Assembly (NCBI GenBank): GCA_019925795.1
Contig: CM034305.1
Span: 61,306,573 to 61,370,572, forward strand
Length of the DNA stretch: 64,000 nt
Origin: Dendrobium chrysotoxum
Taxonomy: Eukaryota; Streptophyta; Magnoliopsida; Asparagales; Orchidaceae
Direction of reading: 5' to 3'
Part shown: one piece after another, positions 35,029 to 45,253 of the stretch
Position numbering within the stretch: the stretch's first letter is position 1
Layout: each line of letters begins with the position of its first letter
Notes under the pieces: generated by a model
What the model was told of the DNA's origin: nothing
Databases searched by the model: none
The model's input: only the letters and a program-made list of their open reading frames with translations
Translations under genes and position numbers: made by a program

Positions 35029-36500
35029 GGTGGTCACTCCTCAGAAGGAGAAGAAGAGGCTGAGAGGAATCCCTTTGATGTTGAAGACATCACGCTTGCC
35101 GATATGCGGCAACAAATGAGACGACAAATGAGGGCTAAGGATAGAGAAATCTCTCAGCTGAATGAGAAGATGACAGAGATGAGGGCCCAAATGGCGGCGA
35201 TGATGCAAAGAACTGCTGCCGCGGGTCCCACACCTACTCCTCTGGCCGATCCTCCAACCTTCAAATGCCTCAAGTCTTGGGAGTACGGGGCACATTTGAA
35301 GGTGGTCATGAGGCTCATAATGTCGTCCGCCAGCCCACTCCGTAAAATATAACCAGTACCTCCGAGCCTGTGATGGCTGCTCAGTTGGAGGGAATAATCA
35401 CAGAGAAGATTAAGGCCATCAGAGCCGTTGATCAAGCGAAAAAGTTGGTGGGCAAAGGTCACCTGTATCCTGCTGAATATGATCAAGTTCCATACCCGAA
35501 AGGGTATTCAGTTTCAAAGTTCAACACCTTCAACGATAATAATAACCCTAAACAACACTTAGCGCAATTGAAGACCACCTGCGGGAATACAGGAGGAAAT
35601 GACGTCCTACTCTTCCGATTATTCATTAGCAGTTTAACAACAGCTGCTTTCGAATGGTATACAGAATTGCCAAACAATTCTATGAAGACCTTCGCAGAAT
35701 TGGAAACTATGTTTGTCAAGAAGTTCACCAGCACAACCGAGAAGATAACGATCGCTGACCTCGCCCTAGATAAGAGAAAAATGGATGAGTCAGTGACCAA
35801 ATATATTACTCGCTGGAGCAACTTAAGCATGAAGTGTGAGCAGCAACTTGAAGAAGAATACACCGTGCAGTTATTGATGGAAAATATCGATGATAAGAGG
35901 CAACCATTCTTATACATGGCAACAATCACCACATTTCAGGATCTGCTAGACAAAGTGGCCAAGTTCGAGAAATTGAATTTGTCAAGATCAGAGAGCCACT
36001 CTGATAAGCCCAAGAAGGCTAAAGCTCCGGGTGCCAGAAGAGGTGAGGCCAACTCTACGTTTTTCTCCAGAGCTGATAAAAAAAACAGGTGGTTACAACG
36101 TAGACAAAGACAAGCAGCCGATATAATATGAAGAAAAGCCAAAACAGGCCTATAACCCTAATCCCCAACCAAGTTAATACTCGGGGGTAACGAAAATCCA
36201 CGAACCTTTCGGGGTGGAGGAGAACGCCCGAGATAAATAATGGGAACTGATGATCGAAGGTTCCCGTCCCTCAAGAACAAAATGAATAAATAATATTCAT
36301 TTAAGAGGAAAAGTGTCGTCAAGTTGTTTCGACCAGCGTTAAAAGTGAGATTAGAACTGCCAGAGTGCAAGAGGCACGAGGAGTCGAAACACACAGGTAA
36401 CCCAAATTATTGCTCATACCATCGGGTAATCAACCATCCTATTGAAGATTGCCACATCTTCAAGGACTAGCTAAAAAGAAAATACCGAAAGGGGGAACTC
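35029..36500 (+). pseudogene. Ogre/Tat-type gag, broken
   Basis: This is the structural (capsid) protein region of the Ogre-type element. After the LTR insertion the frame continues GGHSSEGEEEAERNPFDVED with a coiled-coil-like segment (REISQLNEKMTEMRAQMAAM) to a stop at 35350. In another frame 35370-36131 gives a long gag domain: YPAEYDQVPYPKGYSVSKF, then DVLLFRLFISSLTTAAFEWY, then ETMFVKKFTSTTEKITIADL and ATITTFQDLLDKVAKFEK. Further on, near 36390-36470, is GNPNYCSYHRVINHPIEDCH followed by IFKD, a Cys/His motif typical of Tat/Ogre gag. Frameshifts at about 35350 and after 36100 and a stop after IFKD show it is dead. Confidence 0.8.
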
Positions 36501-37015
36501 ACATTGTCAGATAATGTGTTGACCCATCCCACAAAAGAATCAACTTGGGTGTTCACGTCCTCTTCCGTACCCCCAGTTGAAGAAATAGGAAACGAAAAAG
36601 AGCCAACCCAAGATAAGTATTAGGAGATTGTGGTCTCCAAGAAGACAGTGAAGATGTTGAAACAGCTCGAAGGAGTTTCAGGTGTGAAGTGAAAATCTCC
36701 TACCTAGCCGGTGCTAGATTTGAAGGGGTTGCCTGTGGCACGAGCATATACTTCTAAAAAGCACCCCAACCAGGTTGGTTCCTCAAAATCTGGAAAAGCA
36801 AAGTCTTCCAAGAGAAAAATCAAACTGAAGAAGCCCAAGGAGAAAAAGACAGCAACTCAAAGGACTATTGACAGTATGGATGAATATTACTAGAATGTGA
36901 AGCAACCTATTAAGCTCGCTGAATTTATGTTAGAGCTTAAAATAGATAAAGCCGAAAAAGATGAAGACTCTTCCGGTAAAAGTATGTCAGGTCGTCTCGA
37001 TGGTGCCAAGTATGC
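36501..37015 (+). pseudogene. Ogre/Tat-type gag-protease linker relic, truncated
   Basis: Broken coding with KYRKGELTLSDNVL, then VSKKTVKMLKQLEGVSGVK, then a Lys-rich part (frame 36711-36893) ending RTIDSMDEYY, and IKLAEFMLELKID near 36920. This looks like the linker between gag and protease. The element ends at about 37015 where the minus-strand Reina-like sequence begins; protease, reverse transcriptase and integrase are missing. Confidence 0.5.
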
Positions 37016-37019
37016 CAAT

Positions 37020-37290
37020 AAAATAAGAAACATTTCCTAATTAATCTCCTCCAAACCACCCCCCAAATCTATCCTCCTATATTATGAAACATTTCTTAAT
37101 CAATCTCCTCCAAATCAGCCCCAAATCTACTCTCTTCAATTAAGAAACATCTACCAATTACTCCCCCTTCCTAGCTGCCCCTCCTTGCATTAAACCCTAG
37201 GCCCCACCCTAATAGGAGGCGAAATCCAACTATTTCCACATGGAGTAAACTAGGGCCAGTCCCTTCTAGATCAGCCTCCAAATGCTCCAA
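37020..37290 (-). repeat. Partial 3' LTR of the deleted Reina-like element
   Basis: It matches 47940-48205 in order (AAGAAACAT..CTAATTAAT.., TTAAACCCTAGGCCCCACCC, AACTAGGGCCAGT). Only the first part of the LTR is present; it joins reverse transcriptase sequence directly at about 37290. Confidence 0.65.
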
Positions 37291-37294
37291 GTGC

Positions 37295-37855
37295 TCCCCT
37301 CAAACTTGCTATATATACCAATATATCGTCAAAAAATACCAACACAAACCTTCGCAAGTAAGGCTGAAATACCCTATTCATCAGAGACTGGAAAGTGGCC
37401 GGTGCGTTGGTGAGGCCAAAAGGCATCACCAAAAACTCAATGTCCCTCGTGCATCCTGAAAGCTATCTTGTGGGTATATCCTGGTAAGTACCTGGATTTC
37501 AAGTCGATCTTGGAGAATATCACAGATCTATGCAACTCATCCAATAGCTCGTCAATGACTAGTATGGGAAACTTGTTTGGTACAATTTCTATGTTCAGGG
37601 CACAGTAGTCTACACAGAACCTCTAACTCTCATCCTTCTTCTTTACCAATAATACCGGACTAGAGAAAGGGCTCACATTGGGCTTGATTTCGGCTTCGAG
37701 CATCTCCTGAATCAGTCTCTCAATCTTGTTCTTCTAGATATGATGGTAGCGGTATGGCCAAACATTAATAGGGGAGACTCCTTCCTTCAGAACAATGGCG
37801 TGCTCGTGCTCCCGTAGGGGTGGTAATCCCTGGAGAAGCTGAAATACTTCCCATC
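37295..37855 (-). pseudogene. Reina-like reverse transcriptase fragment
   Basis: Minus-strand coding in broken frames includes VLLVKKKDES, FCVDYCALN, NKFPILVIDELLDELH, VIFSKIDLKS and ARFVLVFFDDILVY. FFDD stands for the catalytic YVDD-type box. It is homologous to about 61390-61940. Stops (for example at W codons) and frame changes show it is not functional. Confidence 0.75.
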
Positions 37856-37859
37856 ATGT

Positions 37860-38286
37860 TTAGCTCAAAAACGCTCTAGCAATCGATCCTTAAACTCCTC
37901 CCACGAATGGATCGGGTACCTCGTCTCCCTCCATTGGTACCATGTCAATGTCTTCCCCTTAAGATAGAGCAGCTGCCATAAGCGTCTCCCCCTTTATTAA
38001 CACATTCACCACATAGTATCTCTCCACCCTATATATCCACCCATGAGCGTCCTCCCCTTCAAAAATCGGCATTTCAACTTCCTAATCTTGTGATTTCCTC
38101 CACGCCCATATCCTCTTCCACCTATGAGTCCTCCCATGAAACGAGCATCATGATCTCTCCATGGTTCCCTTTCCCCTCTCCTCTTGTTGTACTCAGTCAG
38201 CATGTCTTCCTCTTCCCATTCCCTCCTACCTCCATATCCGCTATCCATACCACTCCTTCATCGAGGCACAAGGGGATATTCCTTCC
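37860..38286 (-). pseudogene. Reina-like gag fragment, distal part
   Basis: The minus strand encodes MDSGYGGRREWEEEDMLTEY, and then KIRKLKCRFLKGRTLMGGYI, equivalent to KVRKLKMPIFEGEDAHRWIY at about 63240-63340. Sequence further on matches the gag region near 63110-63300. The reading frame breaks near 38006. It continues at 47321 across the Tekay insertion. Confidence 0.65.
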
Positions 38287-40353
38287 TGTAAAACCCGAAA
38301 ATTTGACGATCTTAGGTCTCGCACGCATCTCGATGCGTCGCGACGAAATTTAAGTGAAATTTTCGAAGTTAACGGAATGTAACGAAAATAATTTTATAAA
38401 ATCCTGCGTAAAATTCTGATCGTTTTGATATATAGAACTTGTATCAAATTCCGCTTAATTTTGAAGTTAAAATTATTAGAAGCTCAATAATACCCAAACT
38501 ACCCTTGTTAAGAAATTAAAGGAAGAGGCTTTAAGTGAGGGTAGATGGGTCATTTAGCAATTTCTCTCCCTAAAACAAGTGAACCGAAACCCTTCCTCAT
38601 TTCATTCGGCCAAACCGACTTCACGCAAGCGGAGGCGGACGGGAGAAGGGCGACGGGAGGACTTCGGCGGCGGCTCCGGCGACGGTTTTCCGGCGAGAAA
38701 ATTAGTGGAAATCGAAGAGAACGTCGAGGGGAGTCTAAAGGTATGTTTTAATTTAAGCAAAATCCTCTCTTTCTCAAGTTATTTGGAAAGGAAAAATTAG
38801 GGTTTTGTCGAAACTTTAGAATTTCATTTCGAAATCAATAGGGGAAGTTTAGGGAAGTAATTTAGCGGTGGAAAACGAATTTCACTAAATTCTGACAAGT
38901 TTTGAAAAATTAGGGTTTTTCCTCAAAATCAAATTTTCTTAAAGTGCTTTCACAAAAACGATTTCTAAGGGTCTTAGGAGGGTTCCTAATACAAAATTTT
39001 GGATTTTTGTAAGAAATTTCATTTTTCATAATTTTCTAATTAATTAAATCCGAAAATAAATAAGAAATTATTAGGGTATGTTTAGGGATGAGGTTAGTGT
39101 ACTAATTTGCCAAAATTGAGAAGTTTAGGGTTTCCAAAATATTGAATTTTAAATAAATCCGAAAATAGGAAATTAATTGTATTAATTATTGGAAATAATT
39201 AATATGTATTCTTAATGCTATTATAATCATCTTTAGGTGTGGATTAAGGTGAAGTCAAGTGGTTAGCAAACGTCGCGCAACGTTGTGGTCGATACTTATA
39301 AGGTAGGTATTCATGCCTCTTTTAATTTTATAAGTTTCTATTTCAATAAATGTTAAAGATTTGATATGTTATAATGTTTCATTTTAGCTAAACTAATAGT
39401 TGTATTACTATATGTTGTGATCATGTACAATTTTAAGGAAAACATTGGAGCATGAAACATTATTAGACATAGATATATGGAAATTGATGAATTATTAATC
39501 ATGCGATATGTTACATTCAATGGCATTTTCATAAGGTTTAAGTGTTATAAGAATGAGACGATATGATATAGTATACTTGCATGTGTATGTTGATAGATGG
39601 AGCTCACCCCCTGATGGTACTAGCTGGGGACGCTGTACTCGTGCACGTTAAAATGGTAAAGGATATGAAAATGGAAATGGTAAAGGAGTACCTTTATGGT
39701 ACTAGACGGTGGCTCCTGTGACGGGTGTATACATTTATCATAAGTATAATTGCATTTATTTTTGCATATGAAATGGTGAAGGAAAAGAATGGAAGAATGA
39801 AATGTTATTGAAAGAAAAAAATGAAAGTATGAACTAAGAAAAATAGAAATGTTATGATTTATTGATATGAAATGATTTCCTCAGTAAAAGTTCTGTTTTA
39901 TGTTACTTATAATATTAATTGAGTTATGAATTACCTGCTGAGCGAGTAAGCTCATCCTACGTTTCAAAATATTTTTCAGGAGATAAGTGATGGCTTCAAG
40001 ACCGCAGTATACCTACAGTCGTCGAGGACCTCAGGAAGAAAGGTTCTTTTATGGTTATTTATATTGAGTCTGTACTGAATTTGAGGTTTAAGGGTTGAAC
40101 TTAGTGATATTTGATGTGAACTCAATATTGTTTAAGTTTGAGTTTAAGGTTACATTTATGTTCTCCTTTTTGGGTTATTATTGTTGGTGTTTGAACAAAT
40201 ACTATATTGGAAGTTTGTTTTTAGTTGGCTCTTTCATATGCATACTTTGGATGAAATAGTTTACGTTATCTAAGTTTAAATGTTTTGATGTTCCTCCGTA
40301 CGACCTTCTGTTCCCGCCCTGTTAATTCAGGCTAATCGGGCCGGGTCGTGACA
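38287..40353 (+). repeat. 5' LTR of the Tekay element (2067 bp)
   Basis: Starts TGTAAAACCCG, ends GGGCCGGGTCGTGACA. GATATATAGAAC (about 38430) is a possible TATA region at the position of GATATAAAGAAC in the older solo LTRs. A GC-rich leader (about 38570-38740) ends in AAAGGTATGT, and TTTTTCAGGAG lies at 39972-39982; see the findings on an LTR intron. Confidence 0.95.
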
Positions 40354-40357
40354 AGAG

Positions 40358-40370
40358 TGGTATCAGAGCC
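40358..40370 (+). promoter_or_regulatory. Primer-binding site (initiator Met tRNA)
   Basis: TGGTATCAGAGCC starts four bases after the LTR end GTGACA. It matches the 3' end of plant initiator methionine tRNA, the usual primer of Ty3/gypsy chromoviruses. Confidence 0.93.
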
Positions 40371-40491
40371 AAAGGTTTAATACTGATCACTGAAAGAGCC
40401 TATAGGATGATTGTATGAGTCGTAGATTGTGTAAAGAGTGTGAATTATTTAATTTTTTTGCCTTATGATTATTGTGTTTTATCTCAGGAAT

Positions 40492-41659
40492 ATGAATCCT
40501 GAGCAGAATGCCACTGATGGCATTGATGAGGAGGAAGAGAGGGAGCCACCAGTTGTAGCTGAGCCATCAGTTGTAACTGAACCTCCAAGAGGTACTGATA
40601 CTACTATGGAGTCATTCGCTAAGATGATGGAAGCAATGACTCAAATGATAAAGACTTCCCAGACTCAGAGTAGTGGCAGCGGAAGTGGAAGTCAAACTAT
40701 GGACAAGACCTTGAAATTATTTCAAGACATGAAGCCTCCGTTGTTCTCCAGTGGCGGACCTATAGAGGCTGAGGATTGGCTCATAAGGATCGAGAAGATA
40801 CTGAATGGCATGTCTTGTTCAGAGGATAGGAGGGTGACACTGGCTTCTTATGCTTTTGATGGTGAGGCTGAAAGGTGGTGGAGGAGTCAGTTAGAGGAGA
40901 CTTTTGGAGGGAGACTAAGCAGTCAGATTTCTTGGGAGGAATTTGTAAAGGTGTTCAGAGGTTGGTATGTACCTATGTCAGCCAGGAGGCAGATGCAAGA
41001 GAAGTTCAACAGATTGATTCAGGGTGATCGATCTGTTTCTCAGTATGAGGAGGAGTTTATAAAATTGTCCAGGTATGCCCCTCATCTGATTCCAGATGCT
41101 GAAGAGAAGTGCTATCGCTTCATGCATGGACTGAAGGACTATCTTAGACAGTCTTTGATTCCACTGGGAATTGAAGATTACCCCACTTTGGTGGAAAGGG
41201 CCAGGAGAGTTGAATCAGATATGCAAGATATTCAGAAGAGGAGAGACTTTCAGAAAAGAAAAATAGAGGGCAAGCCAAGGACCCAGGTTACCCAGTCTTC
41301 TCAGTCAGGGACTTCTACTTGGAAGAAGCCCAGGTCCAGCAACTCTGACAGCAGTACTTCAACTGCTACATTATGCAGCAAGTGTGGGAGAATGCACAAG
41401 GGAGAGTGCCTCTCAGGCACTAACACTTGCTTCTGGTGCCATCAGCCTGGACATATGGCGAAGTCCTGCCCTCTTTTGGGACAAAGATCTGCTTCAGAGG
41501 TCAGGCCAGGCAATAATTTTCAGAGGACAGCTGGTAGACCAAGAGCTGTGGAGTCTACAGCTTCTGTGCCTTCTCAAGGTCAGACTCGCCAGAACATACA
41601 ACCACGAGTCTATGGACTGTCACAGCAAGAAGCTAAGGGATCTCCTGATGTGGTTACAG
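40492..41659 (+). CDS. Tekay gag (capsid-nucleocapsid)
   Basis: Gag forms the virus-like particle that packages the element RNA in the cytoplasm. The chosen start, MNPEQNATDG at 40492, follows an acidic-rich family-like N-terminus; an upstream in-frame ATG at 40465 would add nine hydrophobic residues. The capsid domain (about residues 80-240) includes AEDWLIRIEKIL, YAFDGEAERWWRSQLEETFG, WEEFVKVFRGWYVPMSARRQ and SVSQYEEEFIKLSRYAPHLI. A basic Ser-rich linker leads to CSKCGRMHKGEC and the zinc knuckle CFWCHQPGHMAKSC (Cys-x2-Cys-x4-His-x4-Cys). The open frame would run to a stop at 41665-41667, but the coding meaning seems to leave at donor GTGCGT (41660), after SPDVVTG. Intact otherwise. Confidence 0.93.
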
Positions 41660-41803
41660 GTGCGTAATTAAATTTATAATATGGAAGAATTTTTTTTTAT
41701 GAATGAATATGAATGAACTCTAAATAAATATGATTGAACACTAAATGGATATGAATGAACAATACTTTATGTCTTATGAATATTGTGACTTGTTTATGAT
41801 TAG
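41660..41803 (+). other. Putative intron between gag and protease (144 bp)
   Basis: The segment starts GTGCGTAATT and ends TTATGATTAG. It is AT-rich (about 80%) with stops in all frames, and a branch-like TTATGAT lies close to the end. Joining the flanks after ACA-G restores one Gly codon and continues in frame, from DVVTG to TILICDKTVRVLFDTGASHS, the usual chromovirus gag/protease sequence. This fits a spliced intron. It could also be a simple insertion. Confidence 0.7.
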
Positions 41804-43227
41804 GGACAATTCTCATATGTGACAAAACCGTTAGAGTTTTATTTGACACTGGTGCATCTCATTCTTTCATTTCTGAGGAGTTTATTAGATCAGTCAATTT
41901 ACTTCCATCAGTTATGGCTAAATCATTGTCAGTTTTAATGCCTAACGGAAATCATATGGAAGCTAAGCAGAGATGTCAAGTGAATGTGAGGATTTGTGAT
42001 AAGAATTTAGAGGCTAATCTGATTGTATTACCTCTAACTGAATTTGATGCAATCTTAGGCATGGATTGGTTATCTTGCCACTTCGTGACTATTGATTGTA
42101 ACAAAAAAGAGGTTAAGTTTTGTATGCCAGGAGAGGAGAAATTCAAATTTCAAGGGGATAAAGGGGTAACTGCTGTGATCGTATCATCTTTGAAGGCTTT
42201 TCAGATGTTAAAGAAAGGATATGAAGGTTTTCTGGCTTATGTTAAAGAGGAGAAGAAGGCTGAAAGAGAGCTGAAAGATATCCCTATTGTTCAGGAATTC
42301 CCTGAAGTATTTTCAGATGATTTACCTGGATTACCTCCAAGTAGAGAAATAGATTTCTCTATTGAGTTAGTGGCAGGAGCTGAACCTGTTGCTAAAGCTC
42401 CTTACAGGATGGCAATTAAAGAGCTTAAGGAGTTGAAGGAACAACTGCAAGAGTTGCTTGAGAAGGGTTTCATCAGGCCTAGTACCTCCCCTTGGGGTGC
42501 TCCTGTACTATTTGTGAAAAAGAAAGATGGAAGCTTAAGGCTCTGTATAGACTACAGAGAGTTGAACAAATTGACAGTGAAAAATAAATACCCTCTCCCA
42601 AGAATAGATGATTTATTTGATCAGTTGGAAGGTGCTTCAGTCTTTTCAAAAATTGATTTGAGGTCAGGATATCATCAGCTCAGGATGAGAGAGGAAGATA
42701 TAGCAAAGACTGCTTTCAGTACCAGATACGGGCATTATGAGTTTACAGTGATGCCATTTGGTTTGACAAATGCACCTGCAGTATTTATGGACCTTATGAA
42801 TAGAATCTTCAAGCCATTCTTAGATCTATTCGTAATTGTGTTCATAGATGATATACTTGTTTACTCTCCAGATGAAAGGATGCATACAAATCATTTGAGG
42901 GCAGTGTTGCAAACCTTGAAGGGAAATGAACTGTATGCCAAATTATCCAAATGTGAATTTTGGCTAAGGAGTGTAAAATTTTTGGGACATGTGATCACTG
43001 ATGGGAAGATAACTGTGGATCAGCATAAGGTACAAGCAATAGCAGATTGGCCAAGACCAGCTACAGTTACTGAGGTTAGGAGCTTTTTGGGATTGGCAGG
43101 CTACTACAGAAGGTTTGTTGAGGGATTTTCACAGATAGCTATGCCATTATCCAGATTGACTCAGAAAGCAGTAAAGTTTGATTGGACAGCTCAGTGTGAG
43201 GAAGCTTTTTCAGAGATTAAAGCAGTG
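41804..43227 (+). CDS. Tekay pol, part 1: protease and reverse transcriptase
   Basis: The protease cleaves the polyprotein and the reverse transcriptase copies the RNA to DNA inside the particle. The frame enters from the putative intron and is open from 41806. The protease has VLFDTGASHSFI (D-T-G active site) near 41850 and the second conserved block FDAILGMDWL near 42045. Reverse transcriptase blocks follow: VLFVKKKDGSLRLCIDYREL near 42510, SKIDLRSGYHQLRM near 42650, MPFGLTNAPAVF near 42750, and the catalytic box VFIDDILVYSP with both Asp codons at 42847-42852. The thumb/connection part reaches RSFLGLAGYYRRFVEGF (43078) and LTQKAVKFDWTAQ. After codons for EEAFSEIKAV an extra T at 43228-43230 shifts the frame; the frame as it stands stops at 43300-43302. 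Confidence 0.93.
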
Positions 43228-43230
43228 TTT
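43228..43230 (+). other. Single-base frameshift in Tekay pol
   Basis: The run GTGTTTGATG has one more T than the reading of the family block requires. Upstream coding (EEAFSEIKAV) and downstream coding (TAPVLTIPSGSDGFQLYSDA) belong to two overlapping frames one base apart. Overlap of the open frames is 43178-43302. Confidence 0.85.
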
Positions 43231-45184
43231 GATGACTGCTCCAGTACTGACTATTCCCTCAGGGTCGGATGGATTTCAGCTTTACAGCGATGCTTCACAT
43301 AAAGGGTTGGGTTGTGTACTGATGCAGAATGGGAAAGTCATTGCCTATGCTTCTAGGCAATTGAAGAATCATGAGAGGAATTACCCGACCCATGATCTGG
43401 AATTAGCTGCTGTAGTTTTTGCCTTAAAGATATGGAGGCATTACCTTTATGGGGTTAGGTGTGAAGTCTTTACTGATCACCAGAGTTTGAAGTACATCTT
43501 CACACAAAAAGAACTGAATTTGAGACAGAGGAGATGGCTAGAACTCATTAAAGATTATGAGTTGAACATTCAGTATCATCCGGGCAAAGCAAATGTAGTT
43601 GCAGATGCTTTGAGCAGAAAAAATTCAGGTAGTACAAATTGGATGATTACTCAGCAGAGGGAATTGATAAAGGAATTAGAGAAGTTGGAGATTTCAGTGG
43701 TTCGACCCAATGATGCAGAAATTGCAATGTTGAATCAAACTATTATCAAGTCAACATTTACAGAAAGGGTACGAGAAGCTTTGCCACTTGATACAGATTT
43801 TAAGAAGATACTAGATATGGTTAGTGTGGGGCATAATGAAGATTTTGAGCTTGATGGTGAAGGACTGCTTCGTTACAGAGGTAGATTATGTATTCCAGAT
43901 GTTGGTGATTTAAGGAAAGAAGTCCTTCAGGAAGCTCATTACTCCAGTTACACCATTCATCCAGGTAGTAACAAAATGTATCAAGATTTAAAAGAGGTGT
44001 TTTGGTGGCCAGGAATGAAGAGAAGTGTGGCAGACACAGTATCTAAATGTACTTCATGTCAGATGGTGAAGGTTGAACATCAGAAGCCAGGAGGATTCCT
44101 ACAGCCCTTGCCTATACCTGAGTGGAAATGGGAAGACATTGCTATGGACTTTGTGGTTGGTTTACCCAGATCCAGAAGAGGATGTGATGCTTTATGGGTG
44201 ATAATTGATAGGTTAACGAAGTCGGCACACTTTTTACCTATCAAACAGTCTGATCCAGTTGAAAAGTTGGCAGGCCAGTATGTTAGTGAGATTGTCAGAT
44301 TACATGGGGTACCTAAATCTATAGTGTCAGATCGGGATGGAAGGTTTACTTCCAGATTATGGAAGAAGGTTCAGGAAGCTATGGGTACCAGACTCACTTT
44401 TAGTACAGCTTTTCACCCTCAGACAGATGGGCAGTCAGAAAGAACCATCCAGACCTTAGAAGATTTACTCAGGCTATGTGTGTTGGACTTTGGTGGTAAG
44501 TGGGAGACATATGTACCTTTGATTGAATTTGCCTACAACAACAGTTTCCAAGCAAGTATTGGAATGGCTCCTTATGAGGCATTATATGGGAGAAGGTGTA
44601 GGACACCTTTAAACTGGGCTGAGACAGGGGAAAGGAAAATTATTGGTGCAGATCTGGTTGATGATGCTACAGAAAAGATCAGGTTGATACGTGACAGATT
44701 GATAGCAGTACAGGATAGACAGAAGAAATATTATGATGCCAAACACCGACCAGTTGAGTTCGATGTTGGAGAGTTTGTATTCCTTAAAGTCAGCCCAATG
44801 AAAGGAGTGAAGAGATTTGGCAAAGTGGGAAAGCTGAGTCCAAGGTATGTAGGTCCTTTTGAGATTTCAGAACGGATTGGGAAGGTGGCTTATAGGTTGA
44901 TCCTACCTGAAAACATGAGTGGAGTTCACAATGTATTCCACATATCTGCTTTAAGGAAGTACATTTCAGATGAGATTCAGAGGATTAGTACTGAATCAGT
45001 TGATATTCAGCCAGATTTGACATTTGTGGAAGAACCTGAGAGGATTATTGATTATACTGTTAGGCAGTTGAGGAGCAGAGCTATTCCCTATGTTAAAGTG
45101 CTGTGGAAGCACAGTTCAGAGAAGGATGCCACATGGGAAATTGAGTCAGAAATGAGGGAGAACCACCCCCACTTATTTAACTAA
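43231..45184 (+). CDS. Tekay pol, part 2: RNase H, integrase and chromodomain
   Basis: RNase H removes the RNA strand and integrase inserts the DNA copy; the chromodomain can direct integration toward chromatin marks. The frame is open from 43178 to TAA at 45182-45184. RNase H has FQLYSDASHKGLGCVLM and the later TDHQSLKYIFTQKELNLRQR. Integrase has the HHCC zinc part (TIHPGSNKMYQDL ... SKCTSCQ) near 43940-44060. Its core carries MDFVVGLPRSRRG, SDRDGRFTS and HPQTDGQSERTIQTLED, giving the D, D, E residues. A GPY/F module (SPRYVGPFEISERIGKVAYR, near 44840) follows. The C-terminus RIIDYTVRQLRSRAIPYVKV plus LWKHSSEKDATWEIE is a chromodomain. Apart from the upstream frameshift the frame is intact. 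Confidence 0.95.
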
Positions 45185-45240
45185 GGTATGTTTCTAAACT
45201 TATATGATTTGTTTTTAATTTCGAGGACGAAATTTTTATT

Positions 45241-45253
45241 AGGAGGGGAGAAT
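45241..45253 (+). promoter_or_regulatory. Polypurine tract of the Tekay element
   Basis: AGGAGGGGAGAAT directly before the 3' LTR, preceded by TTCGAGGACGAAATTTTTATT, the usual chromovirus context. It primes plus-strand DNA synthesis. Confidence 0.9.

Noticed and set aside
38545..38751. Short Arg-rich frame in the Tekay LTR, repeated at 45512
   Set aside because: The second copy is only the other LTR, so it is not independent. The diverged solo LTRs do not keep the frame.
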